Made by a program: the position numbers and the translations under genes
Assembly: GCA_005406025.1 (NCBI GenBank)
Contig: BGZK01001321.1
Coordinates: 1-64,000 of the forward strand
Source of the DNA: Eumeta japonica
Lineage: Eukaryota > Arthropoda > Insecta > Lepidoptera > Psychidae
Direction: 5' to 3'
Length of the DNA stretch: 64,000 nt
Notes under the pieces: generated by a model
Seen by the model: the letters and a program-made list of their open reading frames with translations, nothing else
What the model was told of the DNA's origin: nothing
Database searches by the model: none
Shown: piece by piece, positions 36,435-47,057 of the stretch
Layout of the letters: each line of letters opens with the position of its first letter
Numbering within the stretch: the first letter of the stretch is position 1

Positions 36435-36740
36435 TGGCGACGGGTCGCCATGCTATACTATAGATATATACAGTCCACAGGTAGTAGTGTGTACGATATG
36501 GCGACGCGTCGCCATGCACAAGCGACTGTGCGACTCCCTTTTCACTCGGTTCGATGGTGCTGTTTACTACGGTATACATTTTGACTATATATATATATAT
36601 ATATTGACCATTGTATAGCGTGGCGACCCGTCGCCACACAGTGCATTCTACTATAAACTATAGATGTTTCACATCAATAGACTATATATATACCCTAGTA
36701 TAGCGCGGCGACCCGTCGCCACGGCAAGCGTCGCCACGCC
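36435..36740. repeat. Cluster of four GC palindromes, TGGCGACnnGTCGCCA
   Basis: Four 16-bp near-palindromes lie at 36435-36450, 36499-36514, 36621-36636 and 36706-36721. The core is (T/C)GGCGAC-NN-GTCGCCA with centres GG, CG, CC and CC. A half-site GCGTCGCCACGCC follows at about 36728-36740. The flanks share TAGTATAGCG or GTATGGTG on one side and CTATAGATATATAC or ATAGACTATATA on the other, so the units are degenerate copies of a longer repeat with irregular spacing (64, 122 and 85 bp). A (TA)n run is at about 36583-36604. Each could form a GC-rich hairpin or bind a dimeric protein. A 77-codon minus frame across it is incidental. Confidence 0.8.
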
Positions 36741-37114
36741 GACAATCCGGTTTACCCTGCGCCTGTAGATATTTCACATCAAAAATGAAATCGATATTTT
36801 ATCTCATCGGTCCCTGTAACAACATCATTTTGGTTTTGAATAATTATCGTCTCTAAATTCCTATTTTTTTTTTAATATCTCATGAAGTTATAAAAATATA
36901 GAGCCAATAAATAACTGTACGAGTTTTATGTGCTACAGGCGGACAGATAGACAAAATGAACCCACTTCGAAGACGAAATTTTAAAAGCAACAGACAAAAA
37001 TCTTTACGGAAAATCGCACTTTCAAAAACGACAGCTGAACCTTTTCGAAGTTTCCAAATCCTCAATGCTTATCAGCACAGCCTCTGTCAAAAACTGCAGC
37101 AAGAGACATCCACA
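36741..37114. other. A+T-rich spacer
   Basis: Contains the 5' part of a 112-codon + frame (36956-37294) that runs into the GC-rich island. Nothing in it is recognisable. Confidence 0.5.
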
Positions 37115-37260
37115 TTAAGGAGTCGCCGGATCGTTGGGCGCGTCGGCGTGATGGACGGCCGCGATAAAGCGGGCCCGCGCCCGCGCCCGCGACACCGGCC
37201 TGGCGCGCGGCCAGCGCCCCCGGCCCCGGCGTCGTCGACGGACGAAGGCGACAAAGCTCT
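37115..37260. promoter_or_regulatory. Short, very GC-rich CpG island
   Basis: About 145 bp of extreme G+C, including repeated CCCGCG units at about 37172-37190 and GCCCCCGGCCCCGGCG, lies in A+T-rich DNA. Both strands are open and would give Pro/Arg/Ala-rich peptides, as composition alone predicts. A promoter or first exon of an unseen gene, a GC-rich repeat or a regulatory element are all possible. CTCTATATACC at 37257-37267 is TATA-like, but no initiator at the proper spacing was found. Confidence 0.35.
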
Positions 37261-39574
37261 ATATACCGACACTCAGTACTCTGAAATAGGCTGAAAAACA
37301 ACTGAGAATTATTATTTGTTTAATATATTAATAATATATATAAAGGAAACTACAATTGTTGCTTTATTAAAAAAAAACTTTTGGATTTAAAAAATAGTAC
37401 AAATTTTGTACATTTAGTAGATTGATCAAACCACCTGAAAATATTTTTCTTTCATAATATCACTCTCGCACCATCTGTCTGTATTGTTTTCTCGCGTTTT
37501 TTTCTTCAGTTATAATTTTCATAAATGAACAAAGATTATAGCAATGATATTCAATAGATTTACAATTATTGGAAATCAGAAGTCGTTCGAGAATCGTGAC
37601 GTACGCCAATCATCCTAACAACCAGACTGATTGGGCATACAAGATAATTTTTATATGGATTTATGTCTATGTTATCTTAAATAATAGATCAACGCAAACC
37701 ATTTAAGCGTTCCAAAAACTTCTTTTTTCTAATCTTATTCACCATCACCGCCATAAAACGTAGCCAGATAATGCAGTTATGAATTTAAAAAAAAACATGT
37801 AAGTTCAACCATATACGTATTTCTTGTGTGAAAAGGACATAAATGGATAAGTAGAAAGACAGAGAAACTTTGTATTTTACAATATGTAGAGAAACTTTTA
37901 CGCACTTTATTTGTTCGTTATATATTGCTTGTTGAAGACGATTACATTTCTAAACGATGACAATGTAATTCTCTTAATTTTTAGTTAACTCTGAACGTTA
38001 GCAAAAAGTTAAAAATAAATGTGTGTAAGCTTTTTAATGAATATGATTAAATATGGCAATCAATACATCAATGGTAATTGCACACAATAAACAATAAATT
38101 TTCGTATGTTTTATTCTAACTTTTATTGATACAATACATTTAGGTAGAAGATAAAAGTAACTTTTTTGTTGTAAACCTGTTGTAATGAAACAAACACTTA
38201 ATGTTACAGGAAGCTTGCCACAACTTATTAGTGAAAACCGTATTCGAAACGGCGAAACGATTTCTGAGAATAGCGTGCACAAACGAAACAGACAAAATTT
38301 CAAGAACTATTTTTTGGTCTCGGTAACATAAGAACAACCTATATAAACTTTTTTTATATAAAAGACATTTAATGTACAGACACGGTTCGTTTACTATTTT
38401 ATTATGTGTCTAGATAAAATATTTAATAAATCACTAGTACAAGTTTCATGCCAAATGCAAAACTGGAATAATTGAAAAAGTTTCGTACTAAATAGTAAAC
38501 ATACAAATCTTGGGATTCTCGGCCATCCATTTTCGTACTTCAGACTTTGAACGTGAAAGTGGGTAGAGAAAGATAGAGACTATAATTACTTAATAGTCTG
38601 TCAGACCACTTAAGGAGATTTATCCTTAGACCAAATTAATTCTTAAAATGTAGTGCTTAGCTGTTTATTTTATGGTACTACGAGTAACATTACATGCTGA
38701 TTTATGTTTCATAACCTTGATGCTTATTATCTTTAATTAATTAAATTATTTCTTTAAGCACTGTTAACATAGTTCAGATAAATAAATAGTAGAGTCAATG
38801 TGATGTTTCTCTTAATAAAAATTAATTCAAAATCCGAGCAATTCTTAAAATTAGACTTATATCACAAAAATTTTTGAAATAAATATAATTACTGTAGACG
38901 TAAGCCTTGCTATGTGTGCTATAGTATGAGCGATTTATATGAAAACAGTTCTTTTCAATTGTGTCTAAATCAAACCGGTTGGAAAGTAGGAAGACATCAG
39001 ATCACAAATGAATACTTTATTATGTGACTAATTGATACAGATACTTTGTGATGTAACTACACTAAATTTACAATCCAACTGACTAAAGTTTGCTCAATGG
39101 TCTTCGAGGATAGAACTTCTATTATGATTTCGAACTATTATGTGAATCGAGTGCCCACTGAAGCAAAGGAGGTCGACGAACTTTGTTTGTACAGACAATT
39201 ATGCACCGCAATTAAAGTTTAGTGAAGATTATTTTATGTGATAATATATTTTTTATTACATTCCATGAACTTCGGCAATATAGGTGGTAAGGCTACGATC
39301 TAAAACTGGTACAAAAGTCTGTAGTACCTCGAAAGAAATAACTGTTGTTAAACGGTTTTATTTAGCTCATCCCGTTTGTTTTATTTATTATTTTTTACTC
39401 ATGTTTCCGAAATCGCTGCAGGTGTTTTGGGTAACGAACTTATGCGACACTAAAAACAAATTACTTTGAGAGCAATGTCATTTGTATGAAACAGTCATAG
39501 CTACAAGCTTAGCGATCAAAGTGGAGCCAGTTTAATAACGCGACCTGTCAAACTCTTAAAACAAATTGGAATCG
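37261..39574. other. A+T-rich DNA without recognisable genes
   Basis: Short frames on - (38034-38303, 38140-38337) and + (39284-39469) have no recognised motif. No repeat boundaries were seen. Confidence 0.5.
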
Positions 39575-39860
39575 GCTGTACTTCGGCTCGTCTAAACCTG
39601 TGCCCGGTTCGTCTGTTCGCTTTGAAGGTAGCCGTCCGTTAACGACAATGTCCTCGTCAAAACGGCGGGCTCAATTCATCCACGATCCGATTCGAGCATT
39701 CATTATACACTCTCCTTGGAGCCGTGCTCGCAAAGAATTTGAATCGTGTAGTGATCAAGGAGTGGCGCGCGCCGCCGGCGGGCCTCGAGAGCATAATCGT
39801 ATCGCCCTTCAGCTACCGGGATGGGGGCGGTCGCTAATTGAGGCAAAATATTTCAACGCT
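39575..39860. promoter_or_regulatory. GC-rich patch, candidate conserved element
   Basis: A moderately GC-rich block with CpG-rich segments (GTGGCGCGCGCCGCCGGCGG at about 39764) and a homeodomain-like CTAATTGAGG near 39835. A 93-codon + frame (39600-39881) spans it but shows no domain. It may be a conserved non-coding element or an old exon. Confidence 0.3.
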
Positions 39861-40186
39861 ATACGCAAGAATATAAATTGAAATTAACATTCATTAAGTG
39901 AAATTAACAATTATTAGTGAATCCACTAAGACACAATTTTTCTATAACGAATTCTTAAAAAAATTTATAAATATTTGCTACACATTTTTTAAAATGACCG
40001 TCGAAAGCCATCTCAATTTTTAATTGTGTATAATACTCTATACAAACGAAGAATGCATAACATGAGTATCGTTACTGGTCAATAAACACATCAACACAAA
40101 AAAATCAAAGTTATTTTTGCGTCAGGATAAAATCACCCCACTGCCGAGGCCTACTCTACGCCGGTCCAACGGGCATAACTGACGAC
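39861..40186. other. A+T-rich spacer
   Basis: Nothing recognised, except a rise in G+C from about 40130 leading into the X-box palindrome. Confidence 0.55.
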
Positions 40187-40220
40187 CGTCTCCACCGTTG
40201 CCATGGTAACGGTGGAGACG
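40187..40220. promoter_or_regulatory. RFX X-box at the centre of a 34-bp palindrome
   Basis: The 34 bp pair with themselves at 16 of 17 positions with no loop. The centre, GTTGCCATGGTAAC (40197-40210), fits the X-box consensus for RFX factors (GTNRCC, 0-3 N, RGYAAC). The palindrome extends ten bases beyond the core on each side (CGTCTCCACC/GGTGGAGACG). RFX factors bind such sites as dimers, and in animals X-boxes are typical of promoters of ciliary genes. No adjacent gene is visible here, so the target is unknown. Confidence 0.6.
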
Positions 40221-40276
40221 ACGGTTAAACGTGCTCTCTGAGACACGAAGCGAGCGGATTGGATGAATCAAGTCTA

Positions 40277-40320
40277 AAGCTAATCGATCGGTTAGCTTAA
40301 ATTCGTTAAAAGCTAATCGC
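40277..40320. promoter_or_regulatory. AGCTAATCG palindrome and direct repeat
   Basis: AAGCTAATCGATCGGTTAGC and the following TT (40277-40298) form a 22-bp palindrome with one mismatch. AAAGCTAATCG recurs at about 40309-40319. The TAAT cores could be homeodomain contacts. Together with the X-box 60 bp away this suggests a compact regulatory element. Confidence 0.4.
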
Positions 40321-41024
40321 TCGAAGTCGACGCTTTAAACCCTTGAGCCGTCAGGGTTATCACGCAACAGAAAAAAAATTTCTTTATTTTGGTTATTCAG
40401 CCAAACACTGGTTAAATGTCCAACGTTCTTTCGTGCCATGCTTAAGTTTCATCTTAACAATATTCAGAACTAATTTAACTCAAGAAACGTGAGTTTATGG
40501 TGAGTAATTAATTATGCACTTATTTCTAACTTATTTGTTGGGAAATTCAATGTTTTTGGACAGGAATTATCGAAATAATTTAAAATACTCTTTTGAAATC
40601 GGACATATAGATTAGTATTTTCATCATTTATATAGTTTTTAATGTATATCAGGGTGTCTATAAGGAAAAAAATTGGAGATTACACCATTTACATGTAAAT
40701 TAAAACTAACTAATAGAGCAATACAGTATCAATATGTGCACTTTTACTATTGAAAATGTAGCGAGTATATTGGCGTGTGTATATGCGCATGACCGTATTT
40801 CTTTGCTTTTTTTTTGCCATATGGCGGATGGCAAGACGTTACTTGAATTATTTATTGTCACTTTAATGCATTTAGTCTAGTCAGCAAGAGCTATTTTGGT
40901 GGAAACCTCTGTAAGGACATTAGAAATTATGATTTAAGACAAAAATTTGAAGTGGGGCCGATAAAAATTACAAAATTTATAAACAAGTTAGTAATAATAA
41001 ATAGGGGTTTAGTTTTTTGGTGAA

Positions 41025-41165
41025 TCAGTATTTTTCTCTTGGTGAATCAGCATTTGGAATGGGTGATAATTTTAATGTCGAAAACAGTTATTTATGACGC
41101 ATTTTAAGTGTAATTTCTATTACCTACGAAATAAAGATATTTTTATTTGATTTAATTTGACACAG
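41025..41165 (+). mobile_element. CR1-type LINE 3' tail, copy 3
   Basis: GGTGAATCAGCATTTGGAAT, then GGGTGATAATTTTAATGTCG, TTATGACGCATTTTAAGTG and ATTACCTACGAAATAAAGAT match the tail at 31550-31650 closely. No coding sequence is attached. Confidence 0.7.
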
Positions 41166-41340
41166 ATTTCTAATCCAACAGTTATTTGTTAACATCCCGC
41201 TAAGAAAATTAAAAAATTTCGGAAATCGGGAAGTTATTGGTTTTACCCCGGTTTTCGAAAATCGAGTTTTCATCAGGTCTCAACGTTTTGAAGCTCTAAG
41301 AAGCTTCCCTGACTATTTTTACGATGGTATCCGTATGTCT

Positions 41341-41410
41341 CTGTGTGAGTGTGTGTGTGTGTGCGAGCGCGTGTGCGTGTGCGTGTGCGCGTGTGTGTGT
41401 GTATGTGTGT
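41341..41410. repeat. TG/CG dinucleotide microsatellite
   Basis: About 70 bp of alternating purine-pyrimidine (TG, CG, with a few GA and TA interruptions). Such tracts can adopt Z-DNA and are prone to length change. Confidence 0.95.
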
Positions 41411-41429
41411 AAACTTCTTATAACTGTTG

Positions 41430-42420
41430 AACGGCTTGACCGATCGAAACGAAACTTATGGCATTCGAAAGGATTCCACTGAACTTAGATTTCCTGTAAA
41501 TTTAAGCTGATTCGAACTAGTAAATTCCGATAAATTTAAAAAAAACCGGAAAGAAAATTCTAAAACGATGTTTTTTGAGAATAACTTTTTGGCTATTACC
41601 TCGATCAATTTTATAACCTAATCACCTTTTAACCTCAAAAAATGACGTCGAATGCCGTTTTGCAAATCAAAATCGGATGATTCGTTCGTGAGATATCATG
41701 AACGAAAAAAATCGAAAAAAGAGTTTTTTTTTAGAATATTTTAGAAACTTTACTACTAATCGATTTCGCTCTTAGTATAACATTTTAGGCCTCAAAAAAC
41801 TGCGTCGATTGCCGTCTTGAACGTGGAAATCGAACCACGCGTTCTAAGGTTATGGCATTTTAAATATAAAAAAAAAGGTTTTTAAACAAAACTTTGAAAT
41901 TTTGAGACTTATCGATTTTGTTCTTTCTACAACATTTTCAGTACTCAATAAACTGCGTTAAAGGATTTTTTAAAAATTAAAATCGGTCAATTTGTTTGTA
42001 AGATATCGTTGTTGCAAAAGTTTAAAAATAAAAAAATTAGAAAACAGTTGATCCTACAGACTAACTCTAAAGCTTCCCGCCGTCTACACTCAAGGCGTCT
42101 TAAAATTAATTCAAATTGACATTAACAGTTTTCGTTCTCTTTTTTGTCAAATTATTTTCAAGGTTCGTTAAATAAGTTTTTTAAAATAATTTTCGCCTAA
42201 GAGAGTTAAAAAATGATGTTAAACGGCATAAACAACTTAAAATCGAACAATTTGTGTGAAAAATTACTTTGTTTAATGTATACCAGACTTTTGAGCTCGA
42301 AAATTTCAAAATAACATATAAACCGTATGTTTTAAGCTTGAAGAGTTCAAAGACGTCCTAACAAACTGCGTTACTATAGCTTTGCGGTTAAAATTAGCGG
42401 GAAGTTGCAAGGATGGCCTT
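41430..42420. repeat. Degenerate ~150-bp tandem repeats
   Basis: Successive stretches share the order: a CGAT- or TTTT-rich lead, CTCAAAAAAnTG or CAATAAACTGCGT, a GAATGCCGTTTTG-type segment, then AAAATCGG/AAATCGAAC and a GTGAGATATC or GTAAGATATC end. Anchors lie near 41636, 41795, 41945, 42215 and 42360. Divergence is high, so this is an old tandem expansion inside the inverted-repeat element. Confidence 0.5.
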
Positions 42421-43691
42421 TAGGGTTTACCGTTTTTCAATTTTTTTTATTTAAAACTTAAGTTTTTTGTTTACCAATTTTTTTTCTCGTCATCTAAAAG
42501 TTATTTCTGAAAAAGACTTTAAAATATCGTTTTTTAGTATATCAGGAATTTCAAATGGTCACCATTTCTAAACTAATTAGTTGAATCAGCTCCTTTTTGA
42601 ATTTGTTCCAGGTAATCGCCTCTAGCATAAGTGTGCCAAGTTTCATTAAGATTCCTTGAAAATTGCGGACACTATCGTGATGATAGGCCGTATTATATCC
42701 CATAGATATATATATAATAGACTTAGAGCTTAGGTTTAAAGTTAAGTTTTTTTATAACTTAAAGAAGATTAAAGAAGATCTGAAGTGTCTCTAACGTACC
42801 TAAAATCGTTTATAAATAATGAGGTTCAGTCAACGCCGAGCTTAAGATCAGGTAAATATGTAAAATTACCCAAATAAATGATTGTTTTTTAACAAATCGA
42901 AACATAGATAGTAATTTTTATTTATTTTTGTAGTATTTAAAAAAAATTTAACTTCAAAATTTATTTGTTTATAACAAATTGTTTATCAAATAAACAAATA
43001 AGAAGTTAACTAAAAAATTTTGTTTTTCTCATTGTTTGAAAGGGCAATGTAAATAATAATTAAAAAAAAATAGTTCATTAATATTTAACAACAGAAAAAT
43101 TGTAAATTATCAAAGGCGTTTTATTGCAAAAAAAAATTTTTACTCTTGAACATCACATTTCTTGATCTTCCAAGTCACTCAAAAAAAATTGTGTATAGCA
43201 ACTTTATAAACAATGGGAGTAAAAAAAAATTGTTTGGTAGCATTGAATGATAAAAAAATAGAATGAAGAAAGATTTTGGAAAAAAAAAATTTTTTGTGTA
43301 CACTTCTGGAGTCTTTCACTTTTTTATACAGTAGATTAATTTTATATTAACATTCTATTGTGAAAAAATTGTTGATTAACAAAAGCATAATTAATAGAAA
43401 AGTTGCTACAAAAAATTTTTATCGACGGACAATTGTTTATTCATGTATCTCAATAATACCTAATTTTATTATCCCCAATATTGATATTTAATAAATTAAA
43501 ATTATTTTCCTTGTTCCTGTGTCTGAATGACGTAGCGCGCGCGAACGCTTTAGTCCCGGTTTTTTGCTCTATTTTCGGCTTGTTTGTTTGTCGATAAGTT
43601 TCTGAATGTCTTTCCGAATCGAATGAACCTTAAATCATAATTTTTGGTGTCCTTGAAGAGGTTTTCATCAAAAGGGCTGTTGCTGACTAGA

Positions 43692-44261
43692 TTTATTTAA
43701 GAATTATCTAAAACCGTAACTTGAAATGTACATCAACGAGCATTAAAACGTCAAAACGTTCAAACGTCCGTGAAAAAGATTTAGCTTCTATATCTTTTTA
43801 TAATACTATTACATTAAAAATAAAATTAAACAAATTATCGGTATATCTTTCTAATTCTAATAGGGCATATCTTTTCATTTGGTATTTGAATGAAATCTCA
43901 AAGTTCAGTCTTATCCAAAATACTTTTAGAATGAAATTTTAATACATGAAAAAATATAGTGCTTGAGGCGGTAATTAGAAAACATTATTTAACGTTTAAT
44001 CAATTTTCAAAATGTTATTTTTTTTTCGCATAAAATAAAATAAGCTTTCACCTTAAGACCAAAGTTTGTCTCTTATTTATTATTTTTCCGTTCTCACTTT
44101 TTTCAGAAAGAGTAAATACCTTTTTTTAATAAACAGGAAGTACGTAAGTAAAGAGTACATTGCGTAATTTGGCTACTTTTGTTCTTTATTTTCTATTTTA
44201 AGCGATACTGAATGAAAACCTACATACAACCTGTAAATGGTAGCTCAAATAAAGAGACGGA
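43692..44261. other. A+T-rich DNA, nothing recognised
   Basis: A 73-codon + frame (43721-43942) has no recognised motif. Confidence 0.55.
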
Positions 44262-44319
44262 CAGACGTTCAATTTTATTATATAAACTTTATAGTTTATA
44301 TAATAAAATTGAACGTCTG
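44262..44319. other. Perfect 27-bp-arm hairpin, 4-nt loop
   Basis: 44262-44288 (begins CAGACGTTCAATTTT) is the exact reverse complement of 44293-44319. The loop is TTAT. It is followed after only 4 bp by a second hairpin of the same size. Confidence 0.9.
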
Positions 44320-44323
44320 GCTC

Positions 44324-44382
44324 ATTTGTTTTATAACACAGTAACTGCTACATTATAGCAGTTACTGTGTTATAAAACAAAT
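44324..44382. other. Perfect 27-bp-arm hairpin, 5-nt loop
   Basis: 44324-44350 (ends CAGTAACTGCTA) is the exact reverse complement of 44356-44382. The loop is CATTA. The sequence is unrelated to the neighbouring hairpin. Confidence 0.9.
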
Positions 44383-45032
44383 TTCCTTTTTAGTAAAATA
44401 CTCCTGCTCAGTGTGTTCATGAAACTTATGAATTATTTAAAAAAACATTGAGAATTATCTGTACCTATAGGCATACGGTTTTACCCTCGGCCGACAAGTC
44501 GCCCGTTAGCTGCTGCGGAACTAAGGCTTTCAATCTGCCAACGAAAGCCTGCTAAATTTAAACTTAAACTCATAGCAAAAGCAAAAGTGTGCCATTTATT
44601 AGAACGATAAATTTAAAGAACATTATTTACCTAAAGCTTCTGTGACATAAAAGACCATTTCCAAAGGCGGGCAGCTGCAAACACGATCCGACCGAGAATG
44701 AATTTATGTTTTAGCGGGAGCCATAACGGGCCGCGGGGTCCGACCGGCGCCGTACGTCTTTCTAACAAATTGCTTCTGTTCCAACTTTCACAAACAATTC
44801 ACTATATTTCTGAAGAAGTAACGTTCGATCGGCTCACTCATAAGTTGAGGGCTTTGCGTAAGAGCGCAATGTATTACTTCCAGATAGTTTCGTTCTGGGA
44901 TCTGAGCGAACTAATGATGATACCTTCGTTTATATCGTTTTACATTAAGGGCGATTAAGTTAATGGAAAAATGACTACACAGATCTATGTAAAGAAAAAC
45001 ATACCTGTGTAAATTTTTACTATTTTACAATA
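44383..45032. other. Moderately GC-rich patch, no recognised gene
   Basis: GC content rises at about 44480-44540 and 44670-44760. An 86-codon + frame (44698-44958) has no recognised domain or splice context. Confidence 0.4.
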
Positions 45033-45190
45033 TACTAGCGACCCTCTCCGACTTCGCATGGGTATTTCTGATTGACCGATGGGGGCGGTTATGTGACAAC
45101 AGTTAGCAGATATCTGTAGATATAGTATAGTGCCTTATTACGCCCAAGAAAAAAAATATACATCTATTTAAGGCAGATGGGGACCTATGT
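45033..45190 (+). mobile_element. TACTAGCGACC-type repeat, copy 1
   Basis: It begins TACTAGCGACCCTCTCCGAC, then TTCGCATGGGTA. This opening resembles a very common lepidopteran repeat (TACTAGCGACCCGCCCCGGC, TTCGCACGGGT). GGCGGTTATGTGACAACAGT and TATCTGTAGATATAGTATAG are shared, with changes, by a second copy at 50463. No coding sequence. Confidence 0.6.
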
Positions 45191-45398
45191 TTTACTTACC
45201 AATTCATCTGAAGGCCAGCGGATAGACAGATGTTTTTCGTTTTTTTTTAATTGGTGTAAAAACCTATAAACTTTTCGGTGTGCCAACTCGGAGCAAGCCA
45301 CATACAATCCAACGTCTGAAAAACTTTTTGGAACGAAGTTCCTTAACAGGGTATTCGGGAGGTGTTAGTCTCCAGATATTTTTTAGATGAAGAAAATT

Positions 45399-47057
45399 GG
45401 CCTTTAAATCGAAATTTTAGATAGAAACTTGAATTTTTGATATAAGTTACTTTGAAAGATGTAAAAAGTAACTGTGAAAGTTTTTTTAAAATCATCCCTA
45501 GGAAGCGATGAAAAAAAAACTCTTTTCTTTAATTCTGAGAGAAGGGTAAGGGTTAAAAAAACTTGAAACAGAAGTTGTAAAGATCCAAATTTTATAAAAA
45601 AAAACTCTTTACTTTTTTAACTATTATTAACCGAATTACCATTTTTCCATGCAAGTGGGCATTACCAGTATGCCAAATCCAAGTGGGTCTGTAATAAACT
45701 CTAGGTTCGGAATGTTTTGCAAATAGATCGTATTTCTACTACTAATGTCCACTTACATGGAAAAATGGTAAATGGCAAGTTATTAATAATTGGAAGCTAG
45801 TATTAAAACAGGAAGAATGGCTGTCAAAAACACTAAGTTTTAAGTTGTCCACACAAAAATATAATAGTTGGATAAAATTTCTTCAAATAAGTTAAATATT
45901 ATATGCTACGGTAGGTATATTAATAATTTTGTGTAAGTTCTACAGATTTTTGTGGATGTAAAACCCATTGCATTGGTATTGAAGATGACGGTCATGGAAA
46001 AGAAGAAGAAGAGACACATGCAAAAGAAGAGACACCTTCACGCCTGCAGAAGAAGAAAAGACACCGGTAGAACAATACATTTTATTTTAAATATTTTACA
46101 TTAATAATGAAAATTATAAATTTCACAAAGAAATGTTACTAAAATATGCATAAATCAATTTTTTTATTTTTATATCAATCCGTATTTTCAAGAATTCAAA
46201 TGAAACAAATACCTGCCCTCCATTTTAAGGCACGTACAAAGGTCGCGCGCAAGTCACTCATTTTCTCCTTCTTTCTATCGATTTTAATATCGATATACCA
46301 TTGTTGTTTTTTATCTTTCTTTGGTGATTTTTCTTTCTTTTCTACTTCCTCGAAGCTCTCCAATATATTTTTCATCAGTTCAAAGTCGTATGTGATCCTA
46401 TTACACTATACATAGATACAATTCTATGTTCAAAGACATACTAAGGCCCATTCAGACAAAGTAGCGCATGTGCGTGAGGTACCTTATTCGGCAGTTAAAG
46501 CAAAGTTGTCGTCTCAAAAAATATTTCTACTGGTGAATTATTTTACACCTGCTTGGAAATGACAGGTAAAAAAAAATCAAATGCGTTTGGTCAATTTATG
46601 AAATAATAATAAATTTCTTAAAAAAATTTATATCATCGAGTAATGTTTTACTTCTAAAATTAAAACTTTGAATTATTATAAGAATTAAAAAAAAATTAAA
46701 TTAAAGATTATTATTTTCTGAGTAAATTAAAAAAATATGCATGTATTAAATGTATTAATTATTCAGTAACTTCTAATTTTTTAAAGCTGATATTGTTATC
46801 CCTTAGCTATTAGCCAGCCTGTCAAGGTTAATAATAGTGAAAAAAGTAAAGAGATTTTTTCTTTATAAAATTTGGATATCTACAACTTTTGTTTCAATTT
46901 TTTTTTCTAATCCTTACCTTTTTCCCAGAGAATAAAAAAAAATATTTTTTCTTCACTTGTCGGGGATAATTAAAAAAAACCTTTCCAATTTTTACATCTT
47001 TCAAATTAACTTTTAATAAAAATTCAAGTTTCTATCTCAAATTTAGTTTTAAAGGCC
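45399..47057. mobile_element. Foldback element with ~230-bp inverted arms
   Basis: The left arm (45399-45632) and right arm (46826-47057) are reverse complements along their whole length with scattered differences. Shared landmarks from outside in are GGCCTTTAAA, GATAGAAACTTGAATTTTT, TTTGAAAGATGTAAAAA, CCAAATTTTATAAA and CTATTATTAACC. Weaker similarity extends outward to GGAACGAAGTTCCTT at about 45338 and its inverted partner near 47517. The interior has a further 29-bp-arm stem at 45636-45771 and an 89-codon + frame (46146-46415) with no recognised motif. No transposase is present. Confidence 0.8.
45636..45771. other. 29-bp-arm inverted repeat inside the foldback element
   Basis: TTACCATTTTTCCATGCAAG and the following bases (45636-45664) pair with 45743-45771 with two G-T-type differences, around a 78-bp spacer. 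It is continuous with the left arm of the surrounding element. Confidence 0.8.

Larger units (their letters stand above)
40876..43691. mobile_element. 2.8-kb element with ~63-bp imperfect inverted repeats
   Basis: TCTAGTCAGCAA (40876 onward) to ATTATGATTTAAG (40938) is matched in inverted form by 43629-43691 with about 10 differences in 63 bp. No transposase or other protein similarity is seen inside. The interior holds a CR1-type LINE tail (41025-41165), a TG/CG microsatellite (41341-41410) and a series of degenerate ~150-bp repeats (about 41575-42420). It could be a foldback or large non-autonomous transposon, or a chance pair of solitary repeats in opposite orientation. Confidence 0.6.

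Noticed and set aside
36406..36639. 77-codon minus frame across the palindrome cluster
   Set aside because: It is read through palindromes and a TA microsatellite; the peptide is repetitive by virtue of the DNA repeat.
37257..37277. TATA box plus TCAGT initiator at the edge of the GC island
   Set aside because: The two motifs are only about 12 bp apart, far shorter than the ~30 bp needed.
36956..37294. 112-codon + frame as a real Arg/Pro-rich protein
   Set aside because: GC-rich DNA opens all frames and minus frames of 61 and 79 codons overlap it; no domain is recognised.
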